Assembly (NCBI GenBank): GCA_016223105.1 | Contig: JACRPR010000103.1 | Coordinates: forward strand, 17,516 to 49,590 | DNA length: 32,075 bases | Direction: 5' to 3' | Source: Chloroflexota bacterium | GTDB taxonomy: Bacteria; Chloroflexota; Anaerolineae; UBA4142 | Shown here: positions 1 to 7,589 of the stretch, piece by piece | Numbering within the stretch: the stretch's first letter is position 1 | Layout of the letters: each line of letters opens with the position of its first letter | The notes under the pieces: generated by a model | The model's database searches: none | Told to the model about the DNA's origin: nothing | What the model saw: only the letters and a program-made list of their open reading frames with translations | Made by a program: the position numbers and the translations under genes

Positions 1-168
1 GGACGAATCGAGAAGCGCGCGCGCGTGCCCGCCCGCGCCGAGTGTGCCATCAATGTAGCGTCCGCCCGCGCGCGGCGCGAGATGCTCGATGATTGGCGAA
101 ACCAGGACAGCAACGTGCTGGCTCCCTCCCCTTTCGAGGGGGAGGGTCGGGGTGGGGGTCTGGATCAC
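1..168 (-). CDS. rsmH: RsmH, 16S rRNA m4C1402 methyltransferase (N-terminal part, cut by window edge)
   Basis: The 56 visible codons read off the window edge. After an unusual head they show the conserved family start: a His-Val-Ala-Val-Leu segment, then the SAM-binding motif read as Tyr-Ile-Asp-Gly-Thr-Leu-Gly-Ala-Gly-Gly-His. The family N4-methylates C1402 of 16S rRNA in the cytoplasm and normally follows mraZ, as here. The only plausible start is GTG at 166-168, which overlaps the mraZ stop (GTGA), so translational coupling is likely. Residues 3-16 (reading QTPTPTLPLERGGS) come from a GC-rich palindromic repeat and do not belong to the family; family proteins normally begin close to the His-Val segment. 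I am sure of the family, less sure of the start, and the catalytic remainder is outside the window. Confidence 0.85.
   Translation of the reverse strand, partial: MIQTPTPTLPLERGGSQHVAVLVSPIIEHLAPRAGGRYIDGTLGAGGHARALLDSS
121..160. repeat. GC-rich palindromic interspersed repeat inside the rsmH 5' end
   Basis: CCCTCCCC and GGGGAGGG form a stem around a short TTTCGAG loop, followed by GGTCGGGGTGGGGG. Elements of this kind are common between genes in many bacterial genomes. Here the element lies between the start codon and the conserved body of rsmH and is read in frame. Confidence 0.7.
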
Positions 169-611
169 TTGCCTGCCGCGCGTTTCATCACTTGCCCCAT
201 TCGCTCCGCGACGACGGACGCGTTCGATTCAATCGCTTGATTGTTCTCGTTGAATTTTTCGGGATTCCAAATTTCGATCCGACTGACGACACCCAGCACG
301 ACGACCTGACCATTGAGATGCGCGAACTTGCGAAGGTCGTCGGGAATCAAAATGCGACCTTGCTTGTCCACTTCGAGCAGTTCGGCTTTGCCAGCGAGAT
401 AACGCGCCCAGGCGCGCGCATCGGACATTTCGATCCCGGCATCATCAATCTCGGTCGCGATTTTTTCAAATTTGATTTGGGGGAAAACAAACAAGCAATC
501 GTCCAACCCGCGCGTAACGACAACGCCGGACGCGAGTTCAGCCCGCCATTTCGCGGGGAGCGTCAAGCGTCCCTTTTCGTCAATGCTGTGTGAATTTGAT
601 CCTAAGAACAT
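165..611 (-). CDS. mraZ: MraZ, transcriptional regulator of the division and cell wall cluster
   Basis: 148 residues, the usual family length. It holds two tandem SpoVT/AbrB-like halves, with the paired signatures at residues 11-23 (DEKGRLTLPAKWR) and 82-94 (VDKQGRILIPDDLR). MraZ is a ring-forming DNA-binding protein that represses its own dcw operon. ATG at 609-611 is chosen because the family begins with a short Met-Phe-Leu-Gly stretch; the longer reading frame upstream runs through the operator boxes. rsmH follows with its GTG overlapping the mraZ stop. The promoter and three 10-bp-spaced boxes upstream predict autoregulation. The ribosome binding site is weak. Confidence 0.95.
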   Translation of the reverse strand: MFLGSNSHSIDEKGRLTLPAKWRAELASGVVVTRGLDDCLFVFPQIKFEKIATEIDDAGIEMSDARAWARYLAGKAELLEVDKQGRILIPDDLRKFAHLNGQVVVLGVVSRIEIWNPEKFNENNQAIESNASVVAERMGQVMKRAAGK

Positions 612-664
612 ACGTTCAGTGTCCCACTGGAGATATAGCACAGGTGTTCCAGAAAGCCCCGTCT

Positions 665-689
665 CCCACTTTGACCCACTTTTTCCCAC
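665..689 (-). promoter_or_regulatory. MraZ operator: three tandem GTGGG boxes at 10-bp spacing
   Basis: On the minus strand the boxes GTGGG lie at 689-685, 679-675 and 669-665, each preceded by AAA, giving a 10-bp unit AAAGTGGGNN repeated three times. Further single GTGGG copies lie at 711-707 and 627-623. MraZ of other bacteria binds TGGG-type direct repeats separated by 5-nt spacers, and this arrangement matches. The boxes sit just downstream of the -10 element, where bound MraZ would block initiation. Confidence 0.85.
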
Positions 690-701
690 TTTTACGACGC
701 C

Positions 702-731
702 ATTATCCCACAAATCCTATCGCGGTGTCAA
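702..731 (-). promoter_or_regulatory. sigma70-type promoter of mraZ-rsmH
   Basis: The minus strand carries TTGACA (731-726), an 18-nt spacer and GATAAT (707-702). The -35 is perfect and the -10 matches five of six consensus bases. A start near 695 would place the three MraZ boxes in the initially transcribed region. Confidence 0.75.
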
Positions 732-787
732 GTGGGTTAGCGGACTAGATTCAAATTTTAAGGTGTTGGCAGAAAGTTGAGAAAACG

Positions 788-1486
788 ATGAACCGCATTG
801 CCCTGCTCGCGCATTTACAGACAAACGATCATGAATTCGATAAAATGGTCGCACAATTGCGAACGGTGGATGCCGCGCTCGCGAATGATGCGGCGGTCGT
901 TGCCGCGCGCGCGACGCGCGATGCCGCGCAAAAAAAATCAAGCGATCTGCGCGGCGCATTGCGCGATCGCGAACTCGAAGCGAAATCGCTCGACGCGAAA
1001 ATCAAAGAGATTGAAGCGCGCTTGTACAGCGGACGCACCACAAATCCGAAAGAACTCGACGGGATGGAAAAGGATTTGCAGATGCACAAGCGGCAAAAGA
1101 GCGCGCTCGACGATGTTCTGCTCGGATTGATGGACGCGGCGGAAGGCGCGGAAAAAATCGCGAGCGAGACCGCGCGCGATTTTGATCGCGCGGAAGCCGC
1201 GCGCGCGAGCGCGGTCGAACGGTTGACGCGCGAACGCGCGGAGTTGTTCGCGCGCGAAAACGATTTGAGCGCGGCGCGCGAACAGACGCGCGCAGTGCTC
1301 GACGCGGAATCGCTCGCGATGTATGATCGTTTGCGCCAAGCGAAAGCCGGGCGCGCAGTCGCGTCAATCAAACAGAACGCGTGCGGCGCGTGCGGCGTAA
1401 CCGTGCCGACTGGTCTCGCCTCGCGCGTGCGCGCGGGCGAAGAGCTTGTGGTGTGTCCGAGTTGTGGGAGGATTTTGGCAAGTTGA
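788..1486 (+). CDS. C4-type zinc-ribbon coiled-coil protein (CdsZ/DUF164 family)
   Basis: 232 residues. Residues about 10-180 are rich in Ala, Arg, Glu and Lys and look like a long helical hairpin coiled coil. The C terminus has two CxxC pairs (Cys199/202 and Cys223/226) forming a zinc ribbon. This layout matches the zf-RING_7/DUF164 family, which is thought to bind nucleic acid; its exact role in this organism is unknown. It is the first gene of a four-gene plus-strand operon, divergent from mraZ with a 176-bp shared upstream region. Its stop overlaps the TTG start of the kinase gene. No strong plus-strand promoter stands out. Family assignment is firm. Confidence 0.85.
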   Translation: MNRIALLAHLQTNDHEFDKMVAQLRTVDAALANDAAVVAARATRDAAQKKSSDLRGALRDRELEAKSLDAKIKEIEARLYSGRTTNPKELDGMEKDLQMHKRQKSALDDVLLGLMDAAEGAEKIASETARDFDRAEAARASAVERLTRERAELFARENDLSAAREQTRAVLDAESLAMYDRLRQAKAGRAVASIKQNACGACGVTVPTGLASRVRAGEELVVCPSCGRILAS

Positions 1487-2082
1487 GACCCTCCTTTCTA
1501 CTCATCATCTCCGGCGCGCCCGGCGCGGGCAAGACCACGTTAGCGCGCCAACTCGCGCGCAAATTGAATTTGCCACTCGTCGCAAAAGACGATATAAAAG
1601 AGGCGCTGTTCGATTCGCTGGGATGGAAGGATCGCGCGTGGTCAAAGCAGTTGGGGCGCGCGACGTACGAACTGATGTATTATTTCGTCGAACAGCAACT
1701 CGCGGTCGGACGTTCGTTGATCGTCGAAAGCAATTTTGATTCCGCGCACGCGTCGCCGCGATTTCGCGCGATCCAGGACAAGCATCCGTTCGCGCCAATT
1801 CAAATTATTCTGAACGCGGATGGCAATGTCCTGGTCGAGCGATTCAAAACGCGGTGGGCGTCCGGCGCGCGGCATCCTGGTCACGTAGATCATTTGAGCG
1901 CGCCGGAGGAAATCGAAAAATTACGCGACCATCGTTACGCGCCGCTCGACCTCGGCGGCGCAGTGATCGAAATGGATACGACGAATTTTGCGACGGTGGA
2001 TTATGCGGAGTTGTTCGGTATGCTAAAAGGATATTTGGATTCGAGCGTTTACGCGGTTGCTCCGAAAGCAGAAACCCGCTAA
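1483..2082 (+). CDS. P-loop kinase-like ATPase (AAA_33 family)
   Basis: 199 residues from a TTG start at 1483 that overlaps the preceding TGA (TTGA). The start is supported by GGGAGGA at 1466-1472 and by Walker A following at once: residues 11-19 read GAPGAGKTT. A DD pair near residue 36 and a conserved Glu-Ser-Asn-Phe after strand three fit the small-molecule or nucleic-acid kinase group of P-loop proteins (AAA_33, related to zeta-toxin and polynucleotide kinase folds). The substrate is unknown. A longer frame starting inside the zinc-ribbon gene is rejected as overlap. No antitoxin partner lies beside it, so a toxin role is not supported. Confidence 0.75.
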   Translation: MRPSFLLIISGAPGAGKTTLARQLARKLNLPLVAKDDIKEALFDSLGWKDRAWSKQLGRATYELMYYFVEQQLAVGRSLIVESNFDSAHASPRFRAIQDKHPFAPIQIILNADGNVLVERFKTRWASGARHPGHVDHLSAPEEIEKLRDHRYAPLDLGGAVIEMDTTNFATVDYAELFGMLKGYLDSSVYAVAPKAETR

Positions 2083-2122
2083 AGCGTCGAATCGATCGCT
2101 CACTTTTTGTGGAGTCGCCACA

Positions 2123-3172
2123 ATGAAATTGCTCGCCCTCTTTTTTTTCCTCACGATGCCACTGCGGATTTACAAAGACACCACGCTTCCGCCGAACGGC
2201 GAATATCGCCAGCCGATCATTATCATGGCGGACAACCTCACACTCAATTGCCAAAACTCGGCGATCATCGGTGAAAAAGTTGGCGTCGGAATTTTACTGC
2301 AAAACCGGCGCAACGTTACGATTCGCAATTGTCGCGTGCGCGGTTGGGACGTGGGACTGTACGGCGTGCGCGGCAGAAACCTGGTTTTCGAAAATAATGA
2401 TTTCAGCGGAAATTATTTGGACGACAATTCAAACATCGAACACCTCAAACCGATTCCGCATGGCGGAATGATTTTGAACGGGATTTCAAGTTCGCGCGTC
2501 GTCGGCAACACGGCGAACGGCAACGTCGCGGGAATTCAAATTCTCAACGCGCAAAAAATTCGCGTCGAGCGCAACACGACGAGCCGCAATCGCGGTTGGG
2601 GCATTTATTTGTACGGCACGACTGCGAGCCAGATTTATTCCAACACCGTCGAGTACAACAATCGCAGTTGTCCCGAATGGGGACCGGACGCGGGATGCGG
2701 TTCTGCCGGCATCGTGCTGACCAAACAATCGGACCGTAATCAGATCGCGTGGAACACACTGAACTATAACGGCGATGGAATTTATCAGGGCAACGAACCC
2801 GACCTGGCAAGCAACGATCTCGAAATTTTTGGCAACTATATTTCGCACAGCATCGCGAACGGCATCGAGGCAACGTTCAGCCAACGCAATTACATTCATC
2901 ACAACACGCTCGTCGAAGACAATTACGGCGGCTGGTTTGGGTACGCGCAAAATTTGCGCTTTGAGTACAACACGGTGAAAAATTCCAAAGTCAACGGCGT
3001 CGAAGCGCCGAACGCGCAGAATCATCGGTACATCGGAAATACGTTTATCGGCGCGAGTTTGATTTTGCGTTTGGAACAGAGCAACACGTACGCGGGCACT
3101 TGTCAGGGCAACACGTTCGAGAAAAACGAATTTCAAAATGGCGCGAAAAGCGCGACGCCGGATTGTAAATGA
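2123..3172 (+). CDS. Secreted right-handed parallel beta-helix protein
   Basis: 349 residues. A short hydrophobic N terminus (MKLLALFFFLTMPL) looks like a signal peptide or anchor without a clear cleavage site. The rest is a run of about 22-residue turns with regularly spaced Asn, Gly and Val/Ile (patterns such as VRGNT, IYSNT, IHHNT), typical of NosD-like or pectate-lyase-like beta helices. Such proteins often bind or cut polysaccharide, but I see no catalytic signature and do not assign an enzyme. ATG at 2123 is chosen over an upstream start because it places the hydrophobic segment at the N terminus. The stop overlaps the LysM gene (ATGA), so the two are probably coupled and may act together at the cell surface. 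Confidence 0.75.
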   Translation: MKLLALFFFLTMPLRIYKDTTLPPNGEYRQPIIIMADNLTLNCQNSAIIGEKVGVGILLQNRRNVTIRNCRVRGWDVGLYGVRGRNLVFENNDFSGNYLDDNSNIEHLKPIPHGGMILNGISSSRVVGNTANGNVAGIQILNAQKIRVERNTTSRNRGWGIYLYGTTASQIYSNTVEYNNRSCPEWGPDAGCGSAGIVLTKQSDRNQIAWNTLNYNGDGIYQGNEPDLASNDLEIFGNYISHSIANGIEATFSQRNYIHHNTLVEDNYGGWFGYAQNLRFEYNTVKNSKVNGVEAPNAQNHRYIGNTFIGASLILRLEQSNTYAGTCQGNTFEKNEFQNGAKSATPDCK

Positions 3173-3939
3173 AATCGCGTTGGATGAAGACAGAAACCAG
3201 GTTTCTGCGAGAAACCTGGTTTCTGTCGAAAAGTTTGATCGTCATCGCAGTTTTGATCGGCGCGTGCGCGTGTGCAATCGCGCGATTGCCGGTAACGCGC
3301 GCCGCGCCGCCCGCGCAAGCGACCGAAGAGCCAACCAAACCGCCGTACATTTTTCCAACGCCAATTTTCATTCCGACGTTTCCGCCGGAATCGCCCACTG
3401 CCGCGCGCGAACCGGGCGCGCCGACGAACACACCGCTCGCGACGCGCGCGCCCGATTCAGCATCCGGCGAGCAAACGTACATCATCGAGCGCGGTGATAG
3501 TCCCTGGATCATCGCGCAAAAAGTGTACGGCGACGGCACCAAGTACAAAATAATTTTGGACGCGAACGGATTGACGACGAGTTCGCGTCTGCGCGTCGGT
3601 AGCACGCTGATCATTCCTCCACTCGAAGGCACGCCGCGCGCGCCGACCGCGACCGCGACACTCGCGGCAACGCCAACTGTCGCGATCACCCCAACGCCCG
3701 CGCCGACGATCACCCCAACATTAGTGGCGACGCTCACGCCAACGTCCGCGCCTGGAATGATTCCGAGTTCATTCGGCGCGCCGATGGTTATTCTCGTCAA
3801 CGTTTTTAGCATCGTGTTTTTCATCGCCGCATTGATCACCGGCGTTCTCGCGCTGTTGGCGTACGAACGCGCGCGCCGATTTATGATCGCGCCCGAAAGC
3901 GCCGGACGATTGCAACGCTGGCTTAATCGCAAAAAATAA
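3169..3939 (+). CDS. LysM-domain envelope protein with Pro/Thr linkers and C-terminal membrane helix
   Basis: 256 residues. Order: a basic head, hydrophobic segment at 22-38 containing Ile-Gly-Ala-Cys33 (possible lipobox), a Pro/Thr-rich linker to about residue 100, a LysM domain at about 103-151, a second Pro/Thr linker, and a membrane helix at about 205-230 followed by a basic tail. LysM binds peptidoglycan or chitin-like glycans. The ATG overlaps the beta-helix stop. Residues 8-19 are encoded by a perfect palindrome (3191-3225) and look inserted; ATG at 3184 is an alternative start. The gene is last in its operon, with a terminator directly after the stop. Whether it is a lipoprotein or has two anchors is open. 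Confidence 0.75.
   Translation: MKSRWMKTETRFLRETWFLSKSLIVIAVLIGACACAIARLPVTRAAPPAQATEEPTKPPYIFPTPIFIPTFPPESPTAAREPGAPTNTPLATRAPDSASGEQTYIIERGDSPWIIAQKVYGDGTKYKIILDANGLTTSSRLRVGSTLIIPPLEGTPRAPTATATLAATPTVAITPTPAPTITPTLVATLTPTSAPGMIPSSFGAPMVILVNVFSIVFFIAALITGVLALLAYERARRFMIAPESAGRLQRWLNRKK
3191..3225. repeat. Perfect palindromic repeat inside the LysM gene
   Basis: Two 16-bp arms (CAGAAACCAGGTTTCT and AGAAACCTGGTTTCTG) are separated by 3 nt. Each arm is itself nearly palindromic. The element is translated as residues 8-19 of the LysM protein. Confidence 0.85.
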
Positions 3940-3969
3940 AATCGCGAGCATAATGCTCGCGATTTTTTT
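3940..3969 (+). terminator. Intrinsic terminator of the zinc-ribbon to LysM operon
   Basis: Stem AATCGCGAGC / GCTCGCGATT with a 5-nt ATAAT loop, followed by seven T. It starts at the last base of the LysM stop codon. Confidence 0.85.
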
Positions 3970-4035
3970 ATCCGCGAATTACGCGAATCTCCGCGAATTA
4001 TTTTTTATTCGCGGAGATTCGCGTAATTCGCGGAT
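3970..4035. repeat. Perfect 29-bp inverted repeat between converging genes
   Basis: Arms 3970-3998 and 4007-4035 are exact reverse complements around an 8-nt T-rich loop. Each arm contains CCGCGAATTACGCGAATC. The right arm is read as the last nine residues of the DUF167 protein, whose stop codon touches the loop. It may also help end transcription from both sides. Confidence 0.9.
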
Positions 4036-4319
4036 AACAAGATTTTCTCTTCGATCTGCCGCGCGGGGATGGCGCGCACGCGCACGACTTTGCGCCGCGA
4101 CGTTTCGCCGATCACGATCTCGATGTACGCGCGGCGCACGTTGAGCAACTCGGCGAGAAACGCGATCAGTGCGACGTTCGCTTTGCCCTCGACCGGCGGC
4201 GCGTTCAAGCGAATTTTCACCACGTCGCCTTCGATCCCGGCGATTTCATTTTTCCGCGCACGCGGCACCACTTTGATCGCGAACGATACCGCGTTGTTCG
4301 ATTCGGTAAAGATACTCAT
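4005..4319 (-). CDS. DUF167 (UPF0235/YggU) family protein
   Basis: 104 residues from ATG at 4319. The family core is clear: a beta strand followed by PRARKNEI at 19-26, and the signature APPVEGKAN at 40-48. Family members are small soluble proteins of unknown function, often found near yggT or recJ-like housekeeping genes. The family usually ends near residue 90; the last residues (SANYANLRE) come from the right arm of the 29-bp inverted repeat and are probably a neutral extension. An upstream start at 4346 would add residues from another repeat and is less likely. No ribosome binding site is evident. The gene lies 158 bp behind the Nudix and membrane-protein genes and may share their transcript. 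Confidence 0.85.
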   Translation of the reverse strand: MSIFTESNNAVSFAIKVVPRARKNEIAGIEGDVVKIRLNAPPVEGKANVALIAFLAELLNVRRAYIEIVIGETSRRKVVRVRAIPARQIEEKILLSANYANLRE

Positions 4320-4380
4320 TGCGAAATAGACAACCACAGATTGCACAGATTTTTTTCTGTGAAATCCGCACTAAACCCTG

Positions 4381-4441
4381 CCCACGGATACAAAGGAACA
4401 CGGATAAATAAAAAATATCCGTGTTCCTTTGTATCCGTGGG
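4381..4441. repeat. Perfect 26-bp inverted repeat
   Basis: Arms 4381-4406 and 4416-4441 are exact reverse complements (CCCACGGATACAAAGGAACA begins the left arm) around a 9-nt A-rich loop. A decayed relative of the right arm lies at 30411-30444. The region 4320-4477 holds only this element and another A/T-rich motif near 4330-4360. Confidence 0.9.
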
Positions 4442-4477
4442 AAAATTTTGTTCGCATTGAAATTGGCAAAATAATGG

Positions 4478-4843
4478 CTACTTGAACAACGCGCCGGTGA
4501 AAAAGCGCGCGACGATCACGAGCGCGAGAAGCCAGCCCCAGATAATTTGCCCGGTCAGCAGAACAAAGATCGCCGCGTACACGGACGCGAACATTACGAA
4601 AACCAGGTGCGTGCCAAGTAAAAACGGGCGCGGCGTGGTGGATGCCGCGATTTTTTTCAAGCCGAATAGCATCACCGGCATTTCGGCAATCGCGATTCCA
4701 AGCAGAATCAGAAAAATGATCGCGATGCCAAGCGGGTGTTCGATCAATCCCGAATAGCGCGTGCTGACCATACTGGCGAGTTGATAGATTCCTCCACCGA
4801 TCAACACACCAAGCGCGCCAGCGATAGCGACATCCCATTTCAT
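4478..4843 (-). CDS. Small four-helix membrane protein, function unknown
   Basis: 121 residues with about four hydrophobic helices (roughly 5-25, 45-65, 80-100 and 102-118) and short loops. I do not recognise a family. ATG at 4841-4843 overlaps the Nudix stop (ATGA), so the two are translationally coupled. Its position in the recJ-Nudix operon is the only functional hint. The C terminus ends Leu-Phe-Lys right after the last helix. Confidence 0.7.
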   Translation of the reverse strand: MKWDVAIAGALGVLIGGGIYQLASMVSTRYSGLIEHPLGIAIIFLILLGIAIAEMPVMLFGLKKIAASTTPRPFLLGTHLVFVMFASVYAAIFVLLTGQIIWGWLLALVIVARFFTGALFK

Positions 4844-5280
4844 TTTGATCCCTCGCGCGTCCACGCCTTCGCGATCACTTGGCGCGTCATTTTCGGCACA
4901 TCGAATTTGATCAGATCGGCGCGCGCGACCCAGCGCGCATCCAGCACGTCGTCACCCGCGCGCACATCGCCGCTAACGTACCGCGCGAAAAAATCCACGA
5001 TGACATAGTGATACTGCGCGCGCCCCGCGTCATCGCGCAGAACAATGTCCACCGCGTCCACGACATCGCCGAGCGCGATTTCGATGCCGCACTCTTCGCG
5101 CACTTCGCGCGCGGCGGCATCGCGCAATGCTTCGCCGAGTTCAATCGCGCCGCCGGGCAAACCCCACATTCCATAGCCCGGCGCTTTGCCGCGTTGAATC
5201 ATCAAAACCAGGTCGTCTTTGCGAACGATCACGCCGACGCCGGGAATTGGGCGCGTGGGATATTCGCGCGAATCAGCCAT
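4840..5280 (-). CDS. Nudix hydrolase
   Basis: 146 residues. The Nudix box is complete at residues 44-66: Gly44, Glu50, Arg58-Glu59, Glu62-Glu63 and Gly65, with the metal-binding glutamates present. The domain fills the protein. Family members hydrolyse nucleoside diphosphate derivatives such as 8-oxo-dGTP, ADP-ribose or NADH; the sequence alone does not fix the substrate. The start ATG overlaps the end of recJ by 8 bp, and the stop overlaps the next gene by 4 bp. Coupling to recJ would fit a nucleotide-pool or repair role, which is inference. Confidence 0.88.
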   Translation of the reverse strand: MADSREYPTRPIPGVGVIVRKDDLVLMIQRGKAPGYGMWGLPGGAIELGEALRDAAAREVREECGIEIALGDVVDAVDIVLRDDAGRAQYHYVIVDFFARYVSGDVRAGDDVLDARWVARADLIKFDVPKMTRQVIAKAWTREGSK

Positions 5281-6994
5281 TGCTACCTACGGGCTTGATG
5301 TCTTTGACATTCAATTGCAAGCGCACTTCGCCGTTCCACTCGCGCGATTCGAACTCGTACGCAACATCAATCGTCTTGGGTAACGCGCCGAGCCAGCTCG
5401 CCTGCCGAAACGCGATCGCTTCCCAGGTAGATTGTCCGTCTGATAAAATCATTCGCAAATGATCTGTGCCGACCAGTTTCGCATCGCGCACGGTTACGTT
5501 GCGACTCGCAAACACCGGCTCGCGATTGCCGTACCCGAATGGCGCGAGTTGTTTCAACGCTTCTTGCAACGCCCAGGTCATTTCGCTCAACGGCGCTTCG
5601 GCGTCAATGTGCAACGTCGGCGCGCGGTCGCTGTCCGCGAGTTCGCGCGCGGCGATCTCTTTCAAGCGCGCTTCGAGCGCAGGTAAATTTTCGTTGCGCA
5701 CCGTGAACCCCGCCGCCATCGCGTGCCCGCCGTGCCGCACCAACAAATCGCGACATTGATCGAGCGCGGCGACGATGTTAAATTCGCTGATACTTCGCGC
5801 CGAGCCGCGACTTTCATCATCGCCGCGATGCACCGCGACCGCAGGGCGATAAAAATCATCGGTGAGCCGGCTCGCGATCAAACCGACAATGCCTTCGGGA
5901 AATTCCGGCGCGGCGACGAAAAGCAAATGCTCGTTCTCCGCAGGCGCAATCACGGCGGCGCGCGCGTTCTGCGTCATCTCGTTCGTCAAGCGTTGCCGTT
6001 CGCGATTCGTCTCTTCGAGTTTGCGCGCGAGGTCTTCGGCTTCGCCGGGATATTGCGTCGTGAGCGCGTGGTACGCCATCAACGCGTGTTCCAATCGTCC
6101 GGCGGCATTGAGGCGCGGACCCAATGTGAAACCGATGTTGCCCGCGCTGATCGTTGCCGGCTTGATGCCCGCGAATTTTAACATCGCTTGCAAACCCGGT
6201 CGCTCGGTTTTTCGCAAACGTTCCAAACCGAGTTTGACCAGCGCGCGATTTTCGCCGGTGAGCGGCACGAGATCGGCGACGGTGCCGAGCGCGGCGAGAT
6301 CGAACAATTCCGCTTCGTCCACCGGCGCGCGATCGTGATTGACCGCGACGCGCGACTCTGCGCGCAGTAATCCTTGCGCGAGTTTGAACGCGACGCCCGC
6401 GCCGGATAATTCTTTCGCTGGATACTTGCAGAGTGGTTGTTTCGGATTGATCACCGCGAACGCGTTCGGCAATTCATCGCTCGGCGCGTGATGATCGGTT
6501 ACGATCATATCGAGTCCGATCTCCGTGCCGAACGCGACTTCGGGGAGCGAACGCACGCCGCAATCCACCGTGATGACGACGCGCACGCCCTGCTCTTTTA
6601 ATTGCGCGAGCGCATCCTTGTTCAATCCGTATCCTTCGTCAATGCGATGCGGAATGTACGGCTGAACATTCGCGCCGAGCGATTCGAGCGTTTGCACGAG
6701 CAACGCGGTCGCCGTCACACCGTCCACATCGAAATCGCCGTACACCGCGATTGCTTCGCGCGCGCGAATCGCGCGGCGCAAACGATCAACCGCCTCGTTC
6801 ATCCCGCGCATTTGGTACGGATTGCCAAAAGTCGTTTCCGGCGCGAGGAACGCGCTGACCTGTTCTGGCGTGGTCATACTGCGATTGTTGAGAATTTGAA
6901 TGAGGAGAGGATGTAATTGCTGTTCGGCGAAACGCGCAACCGCGAGCGAAGAGACGCGCGGCGCGATCTGCCAACGTTTAGATTTAGGTGGCAC
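5273..6994 (-). CDS. recJ: RecJ, single-stranded-DNA-specific 5'-3' exonuclease
   Basis: 573 residues, normal length. The DHH phosphoesterase domain shows GDFDVDG at 86-92 (Asp87, Asp89, Asp91), VDCG with Asp144, and DHH at 167-169; these bind the catalytic manganese ions. A DHHA1 domain with a GGH-type motif (RHGGHAMAAGF) follows near 400-415, and a C-terminal OB-like region covers about 470-573. RecJ degrades ssDNA in recombination and repair. The start is GTG at 6992-6994 with GGAG five bases upstream. The Nudix gene overlaps its end. A promoter with an extended -10 lies just upstream. Assignment is secure. Confidence 0.96.
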   Translation of the reverse strand: MPPKSKRWQIAPRVSSLAVARFAEQQLHPLLIQILNNRSMTTPEQVSAFLAPETTFGNPYQMRGMNEAVDRLRRAIRAREAIAVYGDFDVDGVTATALLVQTLESLGANVQPYIPHRIDEGYGLNKDALAQLKEQGVRVVITVDCGVRSLPEVAFGTEIGLDMIVTDHHAPSDELPNAFAVINPKQPLCKYPAKELSGAGVAFKLAQGLLRAESRVAVNHDRAPVDEAELFDLAALGTVADLVPLTGENRALVKLGLERLRKTERPGLQAMLKFAGIKPATISAGNIGFTLGPRLNAAGRLEHALMAYHALTTQYPGEAEDLARKLEETNRERQRLTNEMTQNARAAVIAPAENEHLLFVAAPEFPEGIVGLIASRLTDDFYRPAVAVHRGDDESRGSARSISEFNIVAALDQCRDLLVRHGGHAMAAGFTVRNENLPALEARLKEIAARELADSDRAPTLHIDAEAPLSEMTWALQEALKQLAPFGYGNREPVFASRNVTVRDAKLVGTDHLRMILSDGQSTWEAIAFRQASWLGALPKTIDVAYEFESREWNGEVRLQLNVKDIKPVGSNG

Positions 6995-7021
6995 AATAAC
7001 TCCGTGGAATATAGTGGCGTG

Positions 7022-7050
7022 ATTTTACCACGACGCGCGGGGATTCGCAA
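7022..7050 (-). promoter_or_regulatory. Probable promoter of recJ
   Basis: On the minus strand TTGCGA (7050-7045), a 17-nt spacer and TAAAAT (7027-7022) are preceded by TGG, an extended -10. A start near 7014 would give a short leader of about 20 nt before the GTG. Confidence 0.55.
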
Positions 7051-7057
7051 AACGGAA

Positions 7058-7573
7058 TCATCCGCGCGCGCGGAAAAAATTTTGCGCGAGCATCACAATA
7101 CCGAGCGCGATCAACAACACGGGCCAATACGATCCCAGCACATTCGGTCCGCCCAGGAACGACGCAAAGACCGCGAACATCACCAGACTGATCACAATCG
7201 TCCACACGCCGCCGCGCAAATTTTTTGCCGGGTCTTTGCCGAGCAAACCCATCAACATCGTGCCGACACCGGCAAAACCAGGAATGAGCGCCCACGCATA
7301 TCGCCAACTGCCCCAATCGTGTGTGAGGTTTTGCCAGTAGATCAATGCACCGATGCCGCCGAATACGCACGCGGGCACGGCGAGTCCCGGCGTCCCGGTA
7401 AAAATCGCGATCAATAACCACAGCGCGCCGAACGCGATGATGAAAAGGGGCCACGCATTTTCGATGCCGAGTACGCGTCCCAGGTCGGGAACGAGTTGCA
7501 CGGCGAGAAACCAGATGCCGATCAAAATCAACATCAATCCGCCGATGAGTGATGATCGTTTTTGGCGATCCAT
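7058..7573 (-). CDS. Multi-helix membrane protein, DUF5668/LiaF-like N-terminal region
   Basis: 171 residues with about six short hydrophobic helices in pairs, separated by Trp-Pro and Gly-rich turns (patterns such as WPLFIIAFG and YWPVLLIALGIV). These repeats are typical of the small LiaI/LiaF transmembrane and DUF5668 proteins, which are often linked to envelope-stress systems; no regulator is nearby. ATG at 7571-7573 is chosen because GGAGG lies 6 nt upstream. It is divergent from fmt and ends 63 bp before the recJ start, so it may precede recJ in a transcript, though recJ has its own promoter candidate. Confidence 0.65.
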   Translation of the reverse strand: MDRQKRSSLIGGLMLILIGIWFLAVQLVPDLGRVLGIENAWPLFIIAFGALWLLIAIFTGTPGLAVPACVFGGIGALIYWQNLTHDWGSWRYAWALIPGFAGVGTMLMGLLGKDPAKNLRGGVWTIVISLVMFAVFASFLGGPNVLGSYWPVLLIALGIVMLAQNFFRARG

Positions 7574-7589
7574 TTTTTCCTCCGCGTCT

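Noticed and set aside
1483..2082. Zeta-type toxin
   Set aside because: The P-loop fold is similar, but there is no antitoxin neighbour and the gene sits in a housekeeping-like operon.
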